Shown: in pieces, positions 14,097 to 27,133 of the stretch | Layout of the letters: every line of letters starts with the position of its first letter | How positions within the stretch are numbered: position 1 is the stretch's first letter | Assembly: GCA_023053545.1 (NCBI GenBank) | Contig: JAKZAN010000002.1 | Coordinates: 12,210,790-12,274,789 of the forward strand | Source of the DNA: Lepidurus packardi | Taxonomy: Eukaryota > Arthropoda > Branchiopoda > Notostraca > Triopsidae | Direction: 5' to 3' | Length of the DNA: 64,000 nucleotides | The notes under the pieces: generated by a model | What the model saw: only the letters and a program-made list of their open reading frames with translations | Databases searched by the model: none | What the model was told of the DNA's origin: nothing | Program-made: the position numbers and the translations under genes

Positions 14097-16252
14097 TCAG
14101 CGAGGTAATAAGCCTGGCGGTAAGGACGACGTTGGTGTTCCACTGCTGTTGGGGTACATACCAGCCGCAGCGAATGACATGAAAGGGTTAGGCCTGCCCA
14201 GAGAGAGCCCAGAAGCTGTGCTCACTTGTGGGTACATGTGGTGTACTCCTGCGTGCCCAAACAGCCCAAACGTGTGTGGTAGGCCTAACGGCCGGGCTGA
14301 CATCCGAAGTTTCTCTAATTCGGCTTCTTGCAGGCGTTTAGCTTTGGCTCGTCGATTCTGGAACCAGATTTTCACCTAGAGATATCAAGTTTTTCATCTG
14401 TTAGTTTTATTACAATTTTTTTTATTATTTTTGGCAAAGTTTACATTAAGTTTTGACAAAAGTAATCTTACCTGTGTCTCTGTAAGCGCCAGCGAGGCAG
14501 AAAATTCGGCACGTTCGGCGATGGAAAGGTATTGCTTTTCGCGAAATTTCTTTTCCAGGGCCATGAGTTGCTGGGTGGTAAACGGCGTTCGGGGTTTTCG
14601 GTTGGGCTTGTGCTTCCGTAATTGACAGCGAATTTGACCAGGCGGAAGTTTCGGTAATCCATCTAAAGACGGTGGTAATTTAGGCAAACCGACTTCCCCA
14701 TCTTCTGCGCAAACAAACCAAAAAGCGGGCCAACCGTTATGATATGCCTTTTTTTGAATTTGCTGAGCTTTTTTAGAGTAAATCTTTGACAGTTTTAACG
14801 TTTCAAGACGAGGAAAACGCACCGATGAGGGCAAAGAAAGAAAAAAATGGTTCGGTCCAGGAGGAAACGCACGTCAAGCGAGAAAAATGTGCGTGAGTGA
14901 TACACACACGCACTTTGCTTTAGAAGCGATCCTGGTAGAATCTTTTTTATGTCCTATCTAACCTCAATGGACCCACATTGGTCACGACGGAAGTCATTAG
15001 ACAATGTAAAATTGGTTGAATTCAAGGAAATGAGCCTGAACTCGCATCGACGCGTGAAACTAAACATAGAGGACAAAAAAAAGGAGGGTGGAGGATTGTT
15101 CTTTGACTCTAGGAGCTTTCTGATGTGACTTTTACGAGCACGTGACGAGAGTTACGAAACTGGGTTAGATTCATTAGTAAACTAATGATTTCAGTATAAC
15201 CGTAAGACGATTGAATTGGAATGACGATTGTGCGTGTCCGATACTAATAGTGAGCTGATTTGCGGTGGTGTCGGGGCGAACGATTACCCGCGTTAATTGA
15301 TTGTGAGGAAAAGGGTACGTGTGAGTGTATGTATGTATGTGTGTATAGGAAGATTAGGGTTAATCACAAATCACTTACTGTGAGAAGGTGGATTGCCGGG
15401 GTGAGACCAAACGAAGGGCGAATACGCAAAGGGCCAAGGCGGACTAGTCAAGACAGTTGGCGTGGTAGCACCAGGTAAACCGGCGGTCCCAAAAGCTGAG
15501 CCCGGAGCTGCCGTAGCTAAAGAGCCGGGTGGTCGCGCCAGGGACGCTGGACTGCCAGGCAAAGCCACGGTTGAATTGGACCGTTGGTGCAAGTGCTGCA
15601 TTAACGCGCTGGGGGCGTACAATGCATGGTGATGAAGCGAATGGCGGGATAAGCCTGAGAGGGATGAAGATTTCTTGTCATCTTCATCCAGATCACAGTC
15701 GTCGTCATCTAAATCGTCGAGCGAACTTTCGCAGCCGTCGTGATCGTCCCGACCGTCACTGTGCTGCGACCGCGAATCGTCCACGTCGATGTCATTGTCA
15801 CTGTCTCCGGCGGAATCACGAAGGTGTTGGGGTGAAAGGGAGGCGATGTGAGACAAGTCTTTGGCTTTGGTGGAGAGATCGGTTGGTAAAGTTGAAGAAG
15901 CGCGGTCAAGTGCGGGTGAGAAGGGTGATAAGGACTCTTTAGGGTACTTGACGGTAACAGGTTGTTGTTGTGACGGTGAGCGAGTCGTGTTGGAGAGAAG
16001 GGAATCGACACTGAAATTGATTTTGCGACTCGGCTGATGGGCAGGTGATAAGCACGGAGTGCGAAGGACTGCTGACGAAGGATGCTGCAGTGCAACGCTG
16101 TTACCACACGGCGAAGACATGGGTGAAGCAGTGGTGCTCAGGATGGGCGAGCTGGAGGAATTAATAATGCCGTCAGTAGTTGAGCCACTCGTAGTACTAA
16201 TAGTTTCGTAATCGGAAAGTGACACTGGTTTGACTTTGTCAGCAATCATCAT
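14097..16252 (-). CDS. Msx / muscle segment homeobox transcription factor
   Basis: Three coding exons on the minus strand: 16252-15379, 14704-14472 and 14375-14097, giving 461 aa with consistent phases. Introns are 674 and 96 nt. Residues 326-385 are an Msx-type homeodomain (starts [10 protein letters not shown], contains [12 protein letters not shown] and helix 3 [16 protein letters not shown]), preceded by the Msx-typical basic RCQLRKHKP stretch at 317-325. An eh1 Groucho-binding motif (FSVDSLL) is at residues 80-86. Residues 149-192 are acidic and Ser-rich. Members of this family are sequence-specific nuclear DNA-binding proteins, usually repressors, that pattern nerve cord, muscle and appendages. 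The homeobox is split inside helix 3 (ETQ/VK). The first ATG of a tandem ATG pair was chosen; the second would remove one residue. Family assignment is very secure. Confidence 0.97.
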
Positions 16253-16821
16253 GATGTCATGGGAAAGTCCAATAAGTTTTCTCCCTTACTTCCAATTTTA
16301 GCTAACGCAAAACGTTGATATAAGGGATTCTAGAATGGCTGCCTCGGAGAACAGTTGCACAGACCACATTTACTTTCGAATCTCAGTGTTTCTCTATCAA
16401 GGTTCACTTCACTTGCTGGACGTCGACAATCTTGTAGGCTGTTTGAAAGTTTCTCGATTTTAAGGGGGCTTAAAAGCTTACAACAACACTTCCTTTCACG
16501 ACTGAGGTTGACTGGCATGTGAGTTAATGAGGCAGCGTGCTTGGGAGACCTTGCTTTTTCCTTTTCCTTTGGTTGTGGCTGAGCTAGCGGGGCGCAGAGC
16601 AAGGGCCCTGCACAGGTAGGCGGTTCTTGGGGCAAGTAGGCGGTCGTTGAGTGTCGTCGGATTGTAGGTATTGCTTTCCAAGGCGAATCCATGGGTCGCG
16701 CTTGAGCTTTATTGATAAGGAGCAGGCGTGGCTTGTGAAACCATAAGGATTTGACGCTATTCTCTCTCCTCGTTTGCTGTGCTGCTGCAGCCATGTCGGG
16801 AATCATTAGTGGCCAACACAT
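16253..16821 (-). other. Putative msx 5' leader with a long upstream open frame
   Basis: The region directly upstream of the msx start codon should hold the 5' untranslated region. It contains a 163-codon minus-strand frame (16821-16330) ending 77 nt before the msx ATG, in a different register with a stop between, plus a short ATG-to-stop frame overlapping the msx start. The 163-codon frame is not similar to any family I know. It could be chance, an upstream open frame, or an exon joined elsewhere. No TATA box or transcription start could be assigned with confidence. Confidence 0.3.
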
Positions 16822-17318
16822 GCGCCCGGAGCAGTACTAATCGATGCGGAGCTTGAATGCAGAACCCCAAGTTGTGAGTTTTGGTCTGTGCTAGGTATTT
16901 TTCGCTATTAGGTAATATACAGCCAAATGAGGCTATTTGTCACAGATCGCCAATTTTTGGTCCTATTCACATTACTTTTATTCATTACTCTCTCGTATCT
17001 CCCCATACAAACAATAGAAAAATTCGACAGTTCCTTTTGATAGAGTTGAGCATATCTTTTACTAGATGTATACCTTGCGGCTTTGATTTCATTTTTAAAA
17101 TAGAGGAATGTGGGGTACTTTTTTGTTTATTTTCTTTTGCTTTCCGACACATACTTTGAAAAGGAATTAGACCGGATTGTGAAAAGAATGGCATTCCGAT
17201 TGTCACACCGAACTTTTTTTCCGTCGCGATGAAAGGAAAAAGGGGTGGTCCAGAAAAAATAATTTGTCTTGGAATTATACTTTTCATTTTTTTACCTGTC
17301 GTATTTCCCTATTTTTTC

Positions 17319-17336
17319 TTTTTTTTTTTTTTTTTT
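17319..17336. repeat. Poly-T run
   Basis: Eighteen consecutive T after a T-rich stretch. It could be a simple microsatellite, or on the minus strand the A tail of an old retroposed copy. No retroposon body was recognised beside it. Confidence 0.8.
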
Positions 17337-20300
17337 GGAGTGAGCACGAGGACGAGGTCACACGCAGATTGTGGGACCGCAGCCTCATGGAGGGTCGCTA
17401 GTGGGCAAATCGAGCGAAGAAAAAAATTAAGAAAGGGTCATGTGCTAGTTTGACTGCGTTTCTTTAATCAGATTATGGACCTTGTGCCGACATGTTGCCT
17501 TGTAGGCTAATGCTTTTCAATTCCTACAATCATCCTGCTAAATCCTGCCCCCCCTCAGTACTGTGCTTTCCCTTCTACCGCTTTCAAACAAAAGCAATAG
17601 CAAAGCCTAACTGATGGACGTCTCAGGTCAGCCTCAATCCTTTGGCTGGGAAGCTATATGGCAATCTTTTGACCTGACTTGACACTGACATTCCGCGATA
17701 TTACTATGCAGAAACACTGTTCAAGTCACTAGACGCGTCTCCCACTCCGTTTGTTCTCAGGAAACTTTTCGGATGACAAACAAATGAAAATGAGCCCCCT
17801 CTGATGGTAATAAGTAGTCCCCGAAGCCAAAAGGGTTTCTTGTTCAAACTGATGTGATAAGCTATTGGGACCAACAACTTGCTTATTCCATGTCACCACA
17901 TCAGCACCAAAAATTCCTCTTTAATGAGAGGGGGAGAGAGGGAGGGAGAGAGATCCATAGTGGATTTGCTAGTCAGGATCATGTCTCTCTTAACCTTGAT
18001 GGAGTGAACAAGATACGCTGATCAGCCTTGACCCTTTCCCTTATTGCAATTATCAAAACGCCATAAATCCCCAAGTGATTCTCGCCGGTGCTTTTTATAT
18101 GCTGTGTCGCTTAATAGCAATCGTTTCGGGGGTCTCTACGGGGAATCAATTGGAAAAGGGAGGAACGATGTCATTTTCTAAGAACAAAAACACAACCAAG
18201 AATGCGTTTCAAGCGACCCGCCATGAAAACCTTGAATTAACCTAATCTGACAAAGCTCGTCTCTTCGGTCAGGGTGGCCCATCACCCTACAAGCTTCTTT
18301 AGAACATGCGGATTAACGGATTCAACCTCATTTTCCGAACAGGGTTTGAAGGACCACACTGGAGAAGCGAAGCTATGCCTGGCATTTCTGTGTATTACTA
18401 GATCGATAACTTTGGGCAAATAGAGTTTCTTTCGAAAAGGGTTTCCTTTCCTTTTAACCCAACCAACCAATCAGCATTTGTTCACACGAACAAGTCTCGT
18501 CCTTCTGGATTCGCTCATCTCCCTCGCTGCTTCACTCGACTGTTGAATTGCGCCGGAATTGCTGATGAAAAAGCTGGCACCTATTCTCTGTCTCGTTCCC
18601 TTTTAGACGCTGATGTGTGTGTGTGAATAACCAGCTCGTATGTTGCTATCAAAAGCTCTGAATAGCTCGTGATGGCTCTTTTTGTTGCCTTAGCCAGAAT
18701 CACAGGGGAAAGATAGACCGGAGAGCCTCTGCTCTGCTGTGTAATCTCGACCGTAGGACGCCTTTTTCATCTTCCCTCTCTATATTCGCACAGTCTAAAA
18801 GACTTGGATACAGCCAGCCTGGAGCTCGCTATACAGGCAAGGTAACCATGCACGACGGACCCCTGACTTGATAGCTATTTCGAGTCCTATTACATTAATC
18901 GGCCATCAATTTCGTCCCTTTAGCTGTCTTAATGACCCAGAAAAATTTTTGAGGACAAAAGGCGTCACACAGAAAAAGCCTTTTTGGGTTCATTCACAGC
19001 CCTTTTGTACAAATTTTAAATTTTACGTCCAGCCTATGAGGTGGCGAAGGAACTTGTACGTCAAATGCTCCATGAAGGTCTATTGAAAGCTCATTTTCTT
19101 ATACGGGGAAAGTTCGAAAATTCCAAGTATTTTTCGTCGTCTGGGCGCGTGATGGTGAATTATGGAGGGTAATCTGTTGCTCATTCCCTGCCTGTGTTCA
19201 CATGACTATCAATTGCGATTTAATTTCGCGTACAAAAGAGGGGACCCTTGGTTTGTCCCGTTCCCATTCCAACGCCTTTTCAAGCGAGCTATATGAGATC
19301 TTGGCTTTTGACGAATGGCGTGCCGCTTGGTAGCTCATGCTTGTCGACTATTATTGTTGCAATGGGGATGCCCCTGTGCGCAGTGTATTGTTGGGAGCCC
19401 AGCTTTGTGAGAGAAACTGTAGAAGACAGATTTCTATTGGGTCGGTTGTTCGCTCTGTGTGTACGTGTGTGTGCAACCATGATGGCCCGAACGCTTTTGC
19501 TTATTGATAGAGCTCATGATGGTGAACATTTTGGGGCTCCTACGTTTTGCTGGCCGGTGTCTATATAGTGCCTCTCTCATTACGCTAATCGCCCGTGATG
19601 GCTGCCTGCCTTGCCTTGCCTCTGCTGCATTGCCTTGCGTGGCACCCGGCCCAAACGACATTAGGAATGCTCGGCTGAGCACCAACGACTTGATTTAACC
19701 TTTCGACATCATTGCAGCTTTAATGCGTTGCTAAATGCTTGACTCTGACGCCAGGAGAAAAAGAATTGATCGGTGATAGCAGATGCGGTTCGTTTGAAAA
19801 TTGACTTGGTACCGGAAAGGGCTTTTTTGTATGACATGTTTTTCAACTTCTCAACAAGAAATAATCTCAGTAACAAAATAAAAAGTTGTAGCTATGGTAG
19901 GCATAATTTATTGGTACCGTTTGCAAGTTTACTTTGGGAAAAACAAACTTGGTTTTGAAGGTTCACACAAGCCAATAGCAGCTATTCCGCAGCGTGAAAT
20001 TTCGCTGTTGGAGACTTTCATTATTGCTGCGCGAGCATGCGTTGGTTCTACGCGTACATTCTACGTTTTCCCCGATTTCCCTCAAACGCGTCCGAGGCCG
20101 AAGAATAACGGATGACGAATGCTTGACTCTTGTATTCTTTACAGTCCAAAAGGTTGGGAGCTTCTTGTCACCTGGTCCTCCTGGCTCTCATGAAGTAGTC
20201 CAATAGACTTTATATGAAAAGCCTTATACACTTGAGGCATTGTGCAGTGTGTAGTAAAGGTAGTAAGCACCTGGCCCAGGTACATTACTCTTTGGGTCCC

Positions 20301-23300
20301 TCTTTTAATATTTCATTCTTTTTTTCAAACGCTCTCCCCCTCTTAACTCAACATCAATACCATGATCAACTCCAGTTCAATAGACTGTAACCATACAGCT
20401 CTAACGCCTACCTCGTTAAGAACCAAAATTGAGGGTAGGAAAGTTATTTTTTTTTCTTTTTTTATTACGAGGACTGCTTTTTTCACGCATGTGTGACGCT
20501 TAATTTTTCGAGGCTTTTTACGAAAGAAAACCGATTGCTGTTTCATTTGTCATTCCGACGTACAGACTGTTAATGAAGTTTTCAAAAAGTTCTCCACCAT
20601 GCACTTTGCACTGAGAAAGATGGACTCCATAGAGCACGAAAACACGACTTTTGGAGCTGCCATAACGCAAAAGTGTTTAATTGTTAAATGCGGGTACCTC
20701 CTCGTTAAAACTCTCTGGCTCCGACTAATGATGAAGCACATCATCAATCTGGCGTGGAAACTGACCGCCCTGTTAAAACATCTGGCTTGAGGGAAGAAGA
20801 AGAAGATGATGTCCAAAGACGTATCCGAGATGAGAGCACTTGCCCTTTCCACTCTTATTCCCTTTGCCACAGCAAAGCTCTACGCTTCTCGTTTCCTGTA
20901 TCAAAATACGTGTGTATAGTGCATACACATTCACTCCATGAGAGCAAGTGGTTTTGCTGCCTGGTGGTCGTGTAAATATACAAAACCATTACCGCCCTCG
21001 TAAGAAATCCGAGACTTTAATGATCCAATTTACCCATGAACAAACTTCCCTCAACGAAACAGCCTAGTTGCCCGTTCTCTCAAAGCTCTTCATTCATCTC
21101 GCAATGACACAGCGGATGGAGATTGTATGACGGGGTTTCATAGCGAAGAGAAACAAAAAATGTTCAGAAGTTACAAAAAATGGCGAGTTAGTCATATCTC
21201 TAGCAAAGGTGTGTCTCTCTACGTGCTCATGGACTTCCGGCATAGTGACAGTCGGAAATATTTATCCATACAGATGGCCATTGTTTTCATGCCTTACGAC
21301 TCCTACGGGATCAATCCACTTGGGCGAAAGCGTCAGTTTTCTACGGTCCTCGCATTATCTCGGGTCCAAGGGGGTCACCGGTCGTCAGTTTAGGTCGTGT
21401 CCCGTGAGAGATCTGTATTCTGAGGACGCTATCTTGCCAACTAGAAAAACTGCTCCATCAAGCCGGAATTGGAGAGTATTCCGAAGGAAATAGAGCTGTC
21501 GGCCCAGCTATAACTTCCTCTTTAAGTGAGAATTGCCACCGTAGGCACGCCCCCAATATTACCCTTCCCACTTGGAATCTTCCCATCCATCTTATTTAGC
21601 TTCTTTAAGCAAAGAAAAAACGTTCTTTTTGTCTTCTTTGAGGTTTCATCTGAGGAAAAGTAGTGCCGATTTCTTATTCTCGACTGAGTTTGAAGTCATT
21701 TTCGGTTCGGAGAGAGGAGACTCGATAAATGAGATGGGCGTGGTTTTGGCGCGCGGGAGGGACGTCACTAGCGTCGGTATAAATGGCTTTCGTTTGGAAT
21801 GACCCATGACCTAAGCTTGGGGATTTATGAAGACAGTTTTGGGACCGGGCTTCTCACGTTCAGCGAGATGTTTCTCACACATGGTTACACGCATTACTGC
21901 GTACCACAGCCGGCTGAGGAACCTCCTTTGCAAAGTTGCCTAAAACTTACGCGTTTGGGTCTTTCGGTAAGAACAAGGAAAATTTTTCTTGTTAGCTTCA
22001 TGGAACGCGACCCAAGAGATCCCCAGCCTCTTGTGTTGCAGGCAAAAGCCGAGTGTCCGTTTTGAGTTTGACCTGGGTTTTGAGGTTTTGTTGAAACAAG
22101 CGGCTGTCTCTCAACAAAGAGGAACGATAAACGACCCAACGTATACACACATAGCACGCATCCCATTACTCTCTGATCCGGTTTAAGCGAGACTTGAGAC
22201 TTGTCTTCAATTTCCAAATTATTTCTCGTGTGTGACTTGTGAGTAATCGCACCCAAAAGGTTATCACTTTTGCCACTGACCCGTTACTAACGTTGATTTC
22301 GGGGTTAGGTTCTCTCTGACCTGGAACGATCAAAAGGTCAGAGTCCCTAATTAATTGCAGAATTGAGTGTTAATGGACCGGATGAGAACGACTAGAACGT
22401 CCGGTTTTTGCTTACAGACTTATGTCGCCCAACAAAAGTAAAAGAAAAAGATGATTTCGGATGCTGTGTGACCTTAGTCGACCTGACTTATCTTTGCTAG
22501 GCTTGGTGAGGCGTGTTTCATGTGTGTAAGGTGGCAAAAACTTGGGCCTTCTTGGGGGCCCCCGCCCTGTCTAGACGTCCTGACTCCAGCTCTAGCGCCC
22601 CGGAATGACACAGGTCACGTGACCTGGCGACCTGCATTGACCCGTGAACTCGTATGCACGGAATTGCTTGCTGGCCACTGCAGCACCGTCACAAATATTG
22701 GTTTCAAAAGGGTCCAAAATTGGTTTTTCGTTTCAATGTACTGATGGTCGATTCGGCCATTCAGGCCTTTTGCTTTTTCGCCCCGAATTAGACAAATCTC
22801 CCGAGTCAGAAACAAAAAAAAGTCGTTTGGGACTTGAATTATGACGGCAGCGAAGAAGGCTTAAATTAGATCTTGTGTTTGACTTAGCTTCGTCGTTCGT
22901 GTCCGGGTTCTTGTGTGTATTTAGTGTAGCCAGGCAAAGGCTCACGTGACTCTTTAAATCCGAGCATGTGGAATCCATAACGATGCGTTCCACTTGGGCC
23001 GGGGCGATTGGTTTCGCTCCGGTTTGCTTCGCATTCTAACGCTTGTGGAAGAAAATAGAGCGAACGTTACCAGCGAGAAGGATCTTTATGTCGTTTCCAG
23101 TGTCCTTTTAATTAGGGCGGAAGTGTCCCTTTCACCTTCTCCTCATACATGGAAAGAAAAACGGCGATATTTGATCCGTCACCACCAGCGCCGAAGGATC
23201 CACATAAACTCTTCTAACCCCCTCCCTCTCCGTGTCACCCCCTCTGCAATAATAAGTGTGCTCGTGATTTTCGACCATAAATATCTGCGAGACGTTTGCT

Positions 23301-26300
23301 TTTGGGGGAAAAAGAGATTCCTAAGGTCCTTTTAAGTGTAAGTGGTAGGTTACGTGCGTTAGCGGCCACTCGAGTCCCAGATTAGCATTTTTTTTTTTTA
23401 CTTTTCTTTTTAAACATATGCAAAGTTGTCAGTTCCACTTAGAACGGACAACAAGCAGTCCCTGGCTAGGATGTTGTGTATAACTAATGACTCACTTTTA
23501 CAACGCGGTTGCCAGTTACCCCAATAAATAGGAACGAGTTGCAGAGGAATAATTGCTGCGAAAAAAAATCAGTTTCAAGGAAAATGAAAGTCGACCAGAG
23601 CTTTAAAATTAGAAGTAGAGAATTTGTACGCTGTCAGTTACCATTACGTGGCTGATTGAGCTACATAGAAGGGAAGCGGAAAAAATCCTAAGGGTTATGA
23701 ATGTGGGTATAATTGGTTGATGCAAGACGCGGCTTTTTCGAGTTTGTGCGTATATAGCAAGACAAATTCGTTCCGGTTTTTTTAAGTTTATTTTTATATG
23801 ATTTATTTTATAGATTTTTTATGGTTTCCCTTGCATCTCCCGGAGACCTTGGAGCGTGTTAGCCAGATCCTTAACGAGTTAATTAAGAAAGCTATTGTGA
23901 TTTTGCAGGGTTTCCTTTTTTTTTCCAAAACTCTCCCCACATTGGGACATCTTGATTATCGTTCTCACGCTAAGAGTTCAAAAAATAAAAAATATCTTGA
24001 AAACATCTCGAATGCAACTGCTGACGGACGGGGGTCTAGTGTGTGCACACATTGATATAACATAATAAGGTCCCTTTTTACTCGTAAGGGCCTCAAAAGG
24101 ATATCTTCATGGCGAAGAAGGAACCGACTCACCCATTCACGAGACACACCAAAGTTTAATTAACCTCTTGTTATAGCCAAAAGGTGGCCAAAAGCCCTCA
24201 TTATGCTAAGAAAGGCTCGCGTCAGAAGTTCCCAAAAAGAGGAAAGAAATCCACACCGTCTAATTGAATTCTGTTTCTGCTGATATGCAATTTTAAACAT
24301 GATGGTGCCCTTTTGCCTTCATTTAATACGGAAAGGGATACGAAAAGGGCTCTAATAGATCCTGTTTTGCATGGGTAAACGCTGTTTGCCTTTCTAAATA
24401 GGATGCAATCTCTCAGCAAAGCTGGGATCCTGAATACAGTTCCAAATGGGGCAAGACACGAGGACACGTATGATGGATGACCGGACTATATTGGCCTTTA
24501 AACCCAAGCGTTTTTTAAAGAACGTCTGAAAAACCGCCAAATATTAGACACCGACACGTTTTACTATACAAGATAAGATATAGTATGGAGTAAATATATT
24601 TCCTTGATTGAGCTAAAGAGTCCTTCTTTCAATGCATCTAATTACCCTAAGGAACGCCAGTTAGATGCCAACAATCGGACAACAAGGGAATTTGATTTCT
24701 TGTGATTGTTGCAGCACCTTTCCGACGAGTGTTTGAATAGAAGCTTAATGTCCTATGATTCCTATGGCTAAAAAAGGCCGATCGCAACATAATGTACCCG
24801 CTCCAAAGTCTCTGTGTGAAGGGCGGGAATTGTTTAGGCGACGTCTAGCGTAGCCGATGTGACCAATCGGGAGAGGTTTGGAACGAGTACGCTGTTCTTT
24901 TCATAAATACTTGATTGCACATTGATAGTCTCACTTAGCTTTTACATTGATCCTAATTTTTGCATTCGGCTCGCTTTGGCTGCTCTGTCAGGTGGTCGCC
25001 AATCAAAGTTGTGATTTTGACAGAATTTCAGGGACCGTTGGTTCCATGAGAAACATGATGAGAAAAGCTTTTCGCTTTTCTAGAAACATCGTGAAATGCG
25101 CTATTTCAAAGCAGTTTGAACGACGTTAAACTCTTTTGGTACGTTATTTGGGCGCTCTAGGAGGTCCCAAGTTTTTGGCCTGCTCGGCAGGGGTGCTAAC
25201 CCTTGTTAAAAGCTAACCCTAACTATTACAACTCCCGGGCTATAAAATTCTGGTCTGGCCCTTACCCTCATTTTTATATACCCCGTAAAGAAAAAAAAAT
25301 GGTAAGAAGAGAAATTAGTGTCTTAAACCCTGCTTCCAGTTGCACGAGTCCATCTTGCCTCCAGACCTGACAAAAAAATGAAAGACTCTAAGTTTCGTAT
25401 GTTGGAAATTACGTTAGTATCTTATACAGTACTTGCAATAATCTTAGGAAAGATTATTCAATTTTTAAGAAAAGTTAGCCTAGAAAGTTTCGAAAATTTG
25501 TCAGTTAAGGAGTTCGGGAGCCGAAGAGTTGGATTGTAGCGCTTCCAAGTGGTTGAAATTGAAATGGTTAATCGGGTTGAGGGATTCGCTAGTTAATTAA
25601 ATGTGGATTGGGCACATGTTATTTGCCCGTGGGTTTACCGCTAGGCAACCCGGAATTGGTTCTATATGGTATCCAAAACAAAGCTGAACTCTGAAGGATA
25701 GTGCGTTTGCCGGATTTGGTCTTGGCATGCCCACTGAAACAAATCTAAATTCCGCAAATTATTCCGAGAATGGAGGAATGTCCTTTTAAGTATTCCTGTC
25801 GAATATCGCTGCTTTCTTGCTATTGGAGAAGAAGTTTGGTGGCCGAAAACTGATCCGCATTCAGATAAGGACTTTGAAATATCCAAAGATAAGTTGAGAA
25901 TTATTGTTTTATTAGCGGTAAAATTGAGCTAACAATATTTAAAAAAAAAATAACATTATTAATAATTGCACCTATTGGCACAGTCGAGTTCACTCTATTA
26001 TGAAATAAAGTTAAGAAGCGAAAGGTAAAGTAGCTGTTAAAATGTTAAAAAATAGCATTTTTAAGATAAAACGGCATTATTAACATATTAGCTAGTTATT
26101 TTATTGTTAGCATACTTAGTTTAGTTGTATTATTAGTTTCAGTATTAGCTAGTAATTTTTATTATTAGTTAGTTGTTTATTCTTGGTATTTTTAAGATAT
26201 AATTTGTAAAGTATAAATAAATAAATCCTTTTCTTGGAACTCGACCAAGAGACCGTATTTCGAACAAAGTCCAGCGAAACTCGGATCAGTTGCTCGTTTT

Positions 26301-27101
26301 GGTCAGTTTTTGTACTAGAAAACTTTCACATGAATCTTATGGTCGTGCTACTAAGTGGCTAGCGTTGTTACTATATTTGCCATCCAATTCGGATACTTAA
26401 CGGAAGAGTTATAAAGCCAAAACCATGAAGCGTTTATGGTCAGAGCCCAGGCAGATGACGTTCTTATCGTTTGAAAGCAAATATACCTGGGAAGGTAGTC
26501 TTACAATGCCAAAATACTCCAGCTAAGAAGCTTGTTACGAATACTGAGTATTTTTTGTATTGGCCCTGTAAACAATCTAGAGACATCACAAGAAGCTTAA
26601 ACTCTTTTCTTTAAGATAATTACCCTTATCCTTCGGCAGTTTCTCTGGAATGCGGGACGGGCATCTTTATTTGGCTACACAGATTCCTAGGTTGAGAGTT
26701 AGGAAAAATAAGAAACTGCTGGGTTTATTGTTTAAGGAGTTTGAAGAAACTGTGTCGTGAATGTCCTTCGGTAATACCCGTTCTTTTATTTTCTTTTATT
26801 TCCGAGGCGATAAAGGTTGGAGTACAAAACGTCCAATTTGGGTATCTAATTTGACGGAATTTCTGACTTTTTATTTTCCTTTAACGAGAGTTCAATACTG
26901 GCTTGAAGAAGCATGTGAGGACAAGATAAACTGTTTGCCCTTTGGAGTAACAAAGAAAAGGAAAACGAGTTTGGGTTAAAAGAGGGAGAGAGGAAGAGAA
27001 AGAACCAACTGAGGATGTTACTTTTTCAGAAATAATTAGGAAAGACAATATTTTGGGAAGGAAAGGAGCCCAGGCTATTAGGGACATGATGAAGGTTAAG
27101 T

Positions 27102-27133
27102 GAGAGAAAGAGAGAGAGAGAAAAAAAAAGAGA
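27102..27133. repeat. GA-rich microsatellite
   Basis: A GAGA run followed by an A run and a further GAGA segment. Low-complexity purine tract with no other supported function. Confidence 0.75.

Noticed and set aside
15229-15243. miR-210-like word (TTGTGCGTGT)
   Set aside because: Match ends after the first ten bases and no hairpin is present.
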